From Pseudocolwellia sp049933045 (GTDB lineage: Bacteria > Pseudomonadota > Gammaproteobacteria > Enterobacterales > Alteromonadaceae), in the NCBI RefSeq assembly GCF_049933045.1, contig NZ_CP187926.1:1922001-1986000 (forward strand): a stretch of DNA of 64,000 nt, read 5' to 3'. The notes beneath the pieces are model-generated. The model worked only from the letters and a program-made list of their open reading frames with translations. It made no database searches and was not told where the DNA came from. The translations under genes were made by a program, and so were the position numbers. Positions 62,151-64,000 of this stretch are shown here, piece after piece (the first letter of the stretch is position 1; each line of letters opens with the position of its first letter).

Positions 62151-62460
62151 ACTTATGTTTTTATTTAAACCTTCAGTAATAAACGCAAAATACACAATCC
62201 AACCATTTCCCTACAGCAGCACCACCATAATACCTTCAAGCTTTACCTTACTAACCATCCCACCAACAAAATTTAAATTCTACTTCTGCTCTATCGCGAA
62301 AGTGATCAAACACCGTAAAACCCAAACCATAAACCCATAACATTTACTTACATTACAAAACGCTCTTTTTATTCTATTGGCTCGGCTTATGCTTTATCTA
62401 CGACAACTTTACTATAAAAAATACCTAACTATATAAATACACATCAAAAAAGGAATTATT
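62151..62460. other. Intergenic region before the aminotransferase-like gene
   Basis: A gap of about 310 bases. A short open frame (62155-62340) has no ribosome site and an unlikely composition. No RNA or repeat is seen. AAGGAATTATT just before 62461 is the ribosome site of the next gene. Confidence 0.4.
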
Positions 62461-63798
62461 GTGGTGAGCAAAGAAAGCAAAGTATTAAGTCGTAGAAATG
62501 TACTCAAAACCTTAGGGGCTGTCGGGGCATACTCGATAACAGCTTCAGGATTAACTCATGCTAGTACACAAATAAACGCAACTAACGATGTTAATTTCCC
62601 TAAAATCCCAGCAGGTCTTTCACCTGAGTTATTAGCCCAAGATGAATCATTTTGGGCTAAAGTTGCACAACTTTATGACAAAGCACAGGGAATTGTGAAT
62701 CTTGAGCATGGGTATTGGGGAAAAATGTCTCTTCCTGTGCAATCTAGTTTTATTGAAGCCACCAAGATGGTTAACACCCAACTGTCGTTTTATGCCCGTA
62801 AAAGCTACAACAAAGACACAGAAAAAAGCACAATAAAAGTTGCTGAAGCGCTTGGTGCACAAGCAGAAGAAATTGTTCTCACCCGTAATGCTACAGAATC
62901 TGTTCACAATTTAATTAGGCAATACAAGGATCTGGGAGAAAACGACACAGTGCTGTTCACCGATATCGACTACCCTAGTTTTAAAGAAACCATGCAATGG
63001 TTAGCCAGCTCACGAAACCAAAAAGCGGTAGAAGTTGTACTTCCTGCACAAGCTAACCAACAACAAATTATAGACTTATATACTCAAGCTTTTGATAAAC
63101 ACCCTAACCTAAAACTCATGTTACTTACCCATGTGAGTAATCAGCACGGTTTAGTTTTACCTGTTAAAAAAATCGCTAAAATTGCAAAACAACGAGGAAT
63201 TGATGTTATTTGTGATTGTGCTCAATCTTGGGGTTTACTTAACTTTAAAATAACCGACCTCGGTGTAGATTGGGCGGGTTTCAATTTACATAAATGGATT
63301 GGTTCGCCTGTAGGTGTTGGTGCGCTTTATATGAAAAAAGGCTCACTGGAAAAAATATCGCCCTACCCAGGAGAACACGATGCAAACAACACAAATGCCA
63401 GTACCAGAGTTCATACAGCTACAACAAACTTCGCCTCAATTTTAACCATACCTGCTGCGATTAACTTCCATCAATCTATCGGACCAGCAAATAAAGAAGC
63501 TCGTTTACGACACTTACGTTCACTCTGGACAAGCGAAGCTAAAAACATGCCTCACATCGAAGTACTCGGTGGTTTAGATGAAGAATCATCTACCGGTATG
63601 TGCTCATTTCGCTTACAAGGAAAAACATCGCTAGATGACGCCAAGCATTTACAAAAACGACTAGAGAATCAATTTGGTGTATTTACCGTTTTACGTAAAG
63701 GCCTAGCTAGTGGCTGTTGTATACGTATCACACCACAAATATTTATATCTGCTACAGAAGTGCAACAACTAGTAAAAGCTATGAAAGCGCTTGCTTAA
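62461..63798 (+). CDS. Tat-exported class V aminotransferase-like PLP enzyme
   Basis: 445 residues. The N-terminus LSRRNVLKTLGAVGAYSITASG is a twin-arginine signal. The fold-type I PLP core follows: LTRNATESVHNLI binds the cofactor phosphate, VICDCAQSWG holds the Asp contacting the pyridine ring, and NLHKWIGSPVGVGALYM holds the Schiff-base Lys. It resembles isopenicillin-N-epimerase/cysteine-desulfurase-like proteins. The start is GTG at 62461 with AAGGA upstream. Folding with PLP in the cytoplasm explains the Tat route. The substrate is unknown; an exported RidA-like gene follows. Confidence 0.85.
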   Translation: MVSKESKVLSRRNVLKTLGAVGAYSITASGLTHASTQINATNDVNFPKIPAGLSPELLAQDESFWAKVAQLYDKAQGIVNLEHGYWGKMSLPVQSSFIEATKMVNTQLSFYARKSYNKDTEKSTIKVAEALGAQAEEIVLTRNATESVHNLIRQYKDLGENDTVLFTDIDYPSFKETMQWLASSRNQKAVEVVLPAQANQQQIIDLYTQAFDKHPNLKLMLLTHVSNQHGLVLPVKKIAKIAKQRGIDVICDCAQSWGLLNFKITDLGVDWAGFNLHKWIGSPVGVGALYMKKGSLEKISPYPGEHDANNTNASTRVHTATTNFASILTIPAAINFHQSIGPANKEARLRHLRSLWTSEAKNMPHIEVLGGLDEESSTGMCSFRLQGKTSLDDAKHLQKRLENQFGVFTVLRKGLASGCCIRITPQIFISATEVQQLVKAMKALA

Positions 63799-63861
63799 AA
63801 ATACTTTAATAAATCGTCACTTAAATAAATAACCATTACCTTCAATAAAATTAGGAACACT

Positions 63862-64000
63862 ATGAAAAAACTTATCTTTTGCTCAATGTTATCTGCTGCC
63901 TTAGTTCTACCATTAAGTGTAAGTGCTCAATCAACAACGCCAGAGCAGCGTATTGAAAAAGCGGGTTTTGTATTACCTGAAGCCACTAAGCCTATTGGTA
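63862..64000 (+). CDS. Secreted RidA/YjgF-family protein, 3' end cut by the window
   Basis: Forty-six codons are visible. MKKLIFCSMLSAALVLPLSV is a signal peptide with cleavage near VSA-QS. PEQRIEKAGFVLPEATKPIG is the typical opening of the RidA-like (YjgF/Rid) group whose cytoplasmic members hydrolyse reactive enamines and imines released by PLP enzymes. TAGGAA precedes the ATG. Its place 63 bases after the PLP-enzyme gene suggests both act on the same pathway outside the cytoplasm. Confidence 0.75.
   Translation, partial: MKKLIFCSMLSAALVLPLSVSAQSTTPEQRIEKAGFVLPEATKPIG

Noticed and set aside
62155..62340. Short open frame after the receptor terminator
   Set aside because: No ribosome-binding site and a composition unlike a real protein.

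Overview
The window is AT-rich chromosomal DNA from a marine gammaproteobacterium of the Alteromonadales; a Colwellia/Thalassotalea-like (Colwelliaceae) origin is my inference. It rests on the low GC, the many TonB-dependent receptors, the rhombosortase, the ribE/norM pair, a TIGR03503-dnaQ block and a GGT/S9-peptidase complement. The left end cuts a pyruvate kinase gene and the right end cuts a RidA-family gene.

Layout. 1-1.2 kb: pyruvate kinase (+). 1.4-5.7 kb: a minus-strand thiamine salvage operon headed by a TPP riboswitch: TonB-dependent receptor, small YkoF-like thiamine-binding protein, PnuT permease (frameshifted at an A9 run) and a thiamine-kinase-like phosphotransferase. 6-9.8 kb: hinT, galE and a DmdC-type acyl-CoA dehydrogenase. 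9.8-11.1 kb: a 361-bp inverted-repeat element and four identical tandem tRNA-Asp genes with a strong promoter. 11.2-14.5 kb: a compact minus-strand run TIGR03503-dnaQ-DUF2919-DUF599. 15-17.3 kb: a DUF5916 outer-membrane protein. 17.6-30 kb: a co-directional surface/signalling locus (TPR-barrel protein, FecR-domain protein, 1583-aa tandem-95 lipoprotein, metallo-beta-lactamase-fold hydrolase, CHASE2 adenylate cyclase, GAF/HD-GYP phosphodiesterase). 30-40.4 kb: cysK, a lipoprotein, gamma-glutamyltransferase, a DTW tRNA-modification enzyme, rhombosortase, an S9 peptidase, riboflavin synthase and a MATE exporter.

40.5-52 kb is a genomic island inserted in the 3' end of tRNA-Val(GAC). A P4-type integrase lies beside the tRNA, and a degraded copy of the tRNA 3' end marks the right border. 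Cargo: a PD-(D/E)XK-like gene carried like an integron cassette, a HEPN-domain gene beside a degenerate tRNA, a second tyrosine recombinase with an HTH/zinc partner, AlpA, an overlapping pair of unknown genes, and a SIR2-HerA antiphage pair. Short AGTAGTACC-type repeats near both ends look like integrase arm sites.

52.3-64 kb is a flavin-dependent (tryptophan) halogenase-like cluster. It has three intact-looking paralogues and one strongly diverged copy lacking the FAD glycine motif, the WxWxIP motif and the catalytic lysine. A 1080-aa TonB-dependent receptor is transcribed divergently, with two abutting LacI-type operators in the shared promoter region. A Tat-exported class V aminotransferase-like protein and a secreted RidA-like protein follow.

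The most interesting points are the pseudo-halogenase inside a conserved halogenase/receptor cluster, the surface-sensing locus that joins cAMP and c-di-GMP enzymes to a giant repeat protein, the layered defence island, and the homopolymer frameshift in pnuT.
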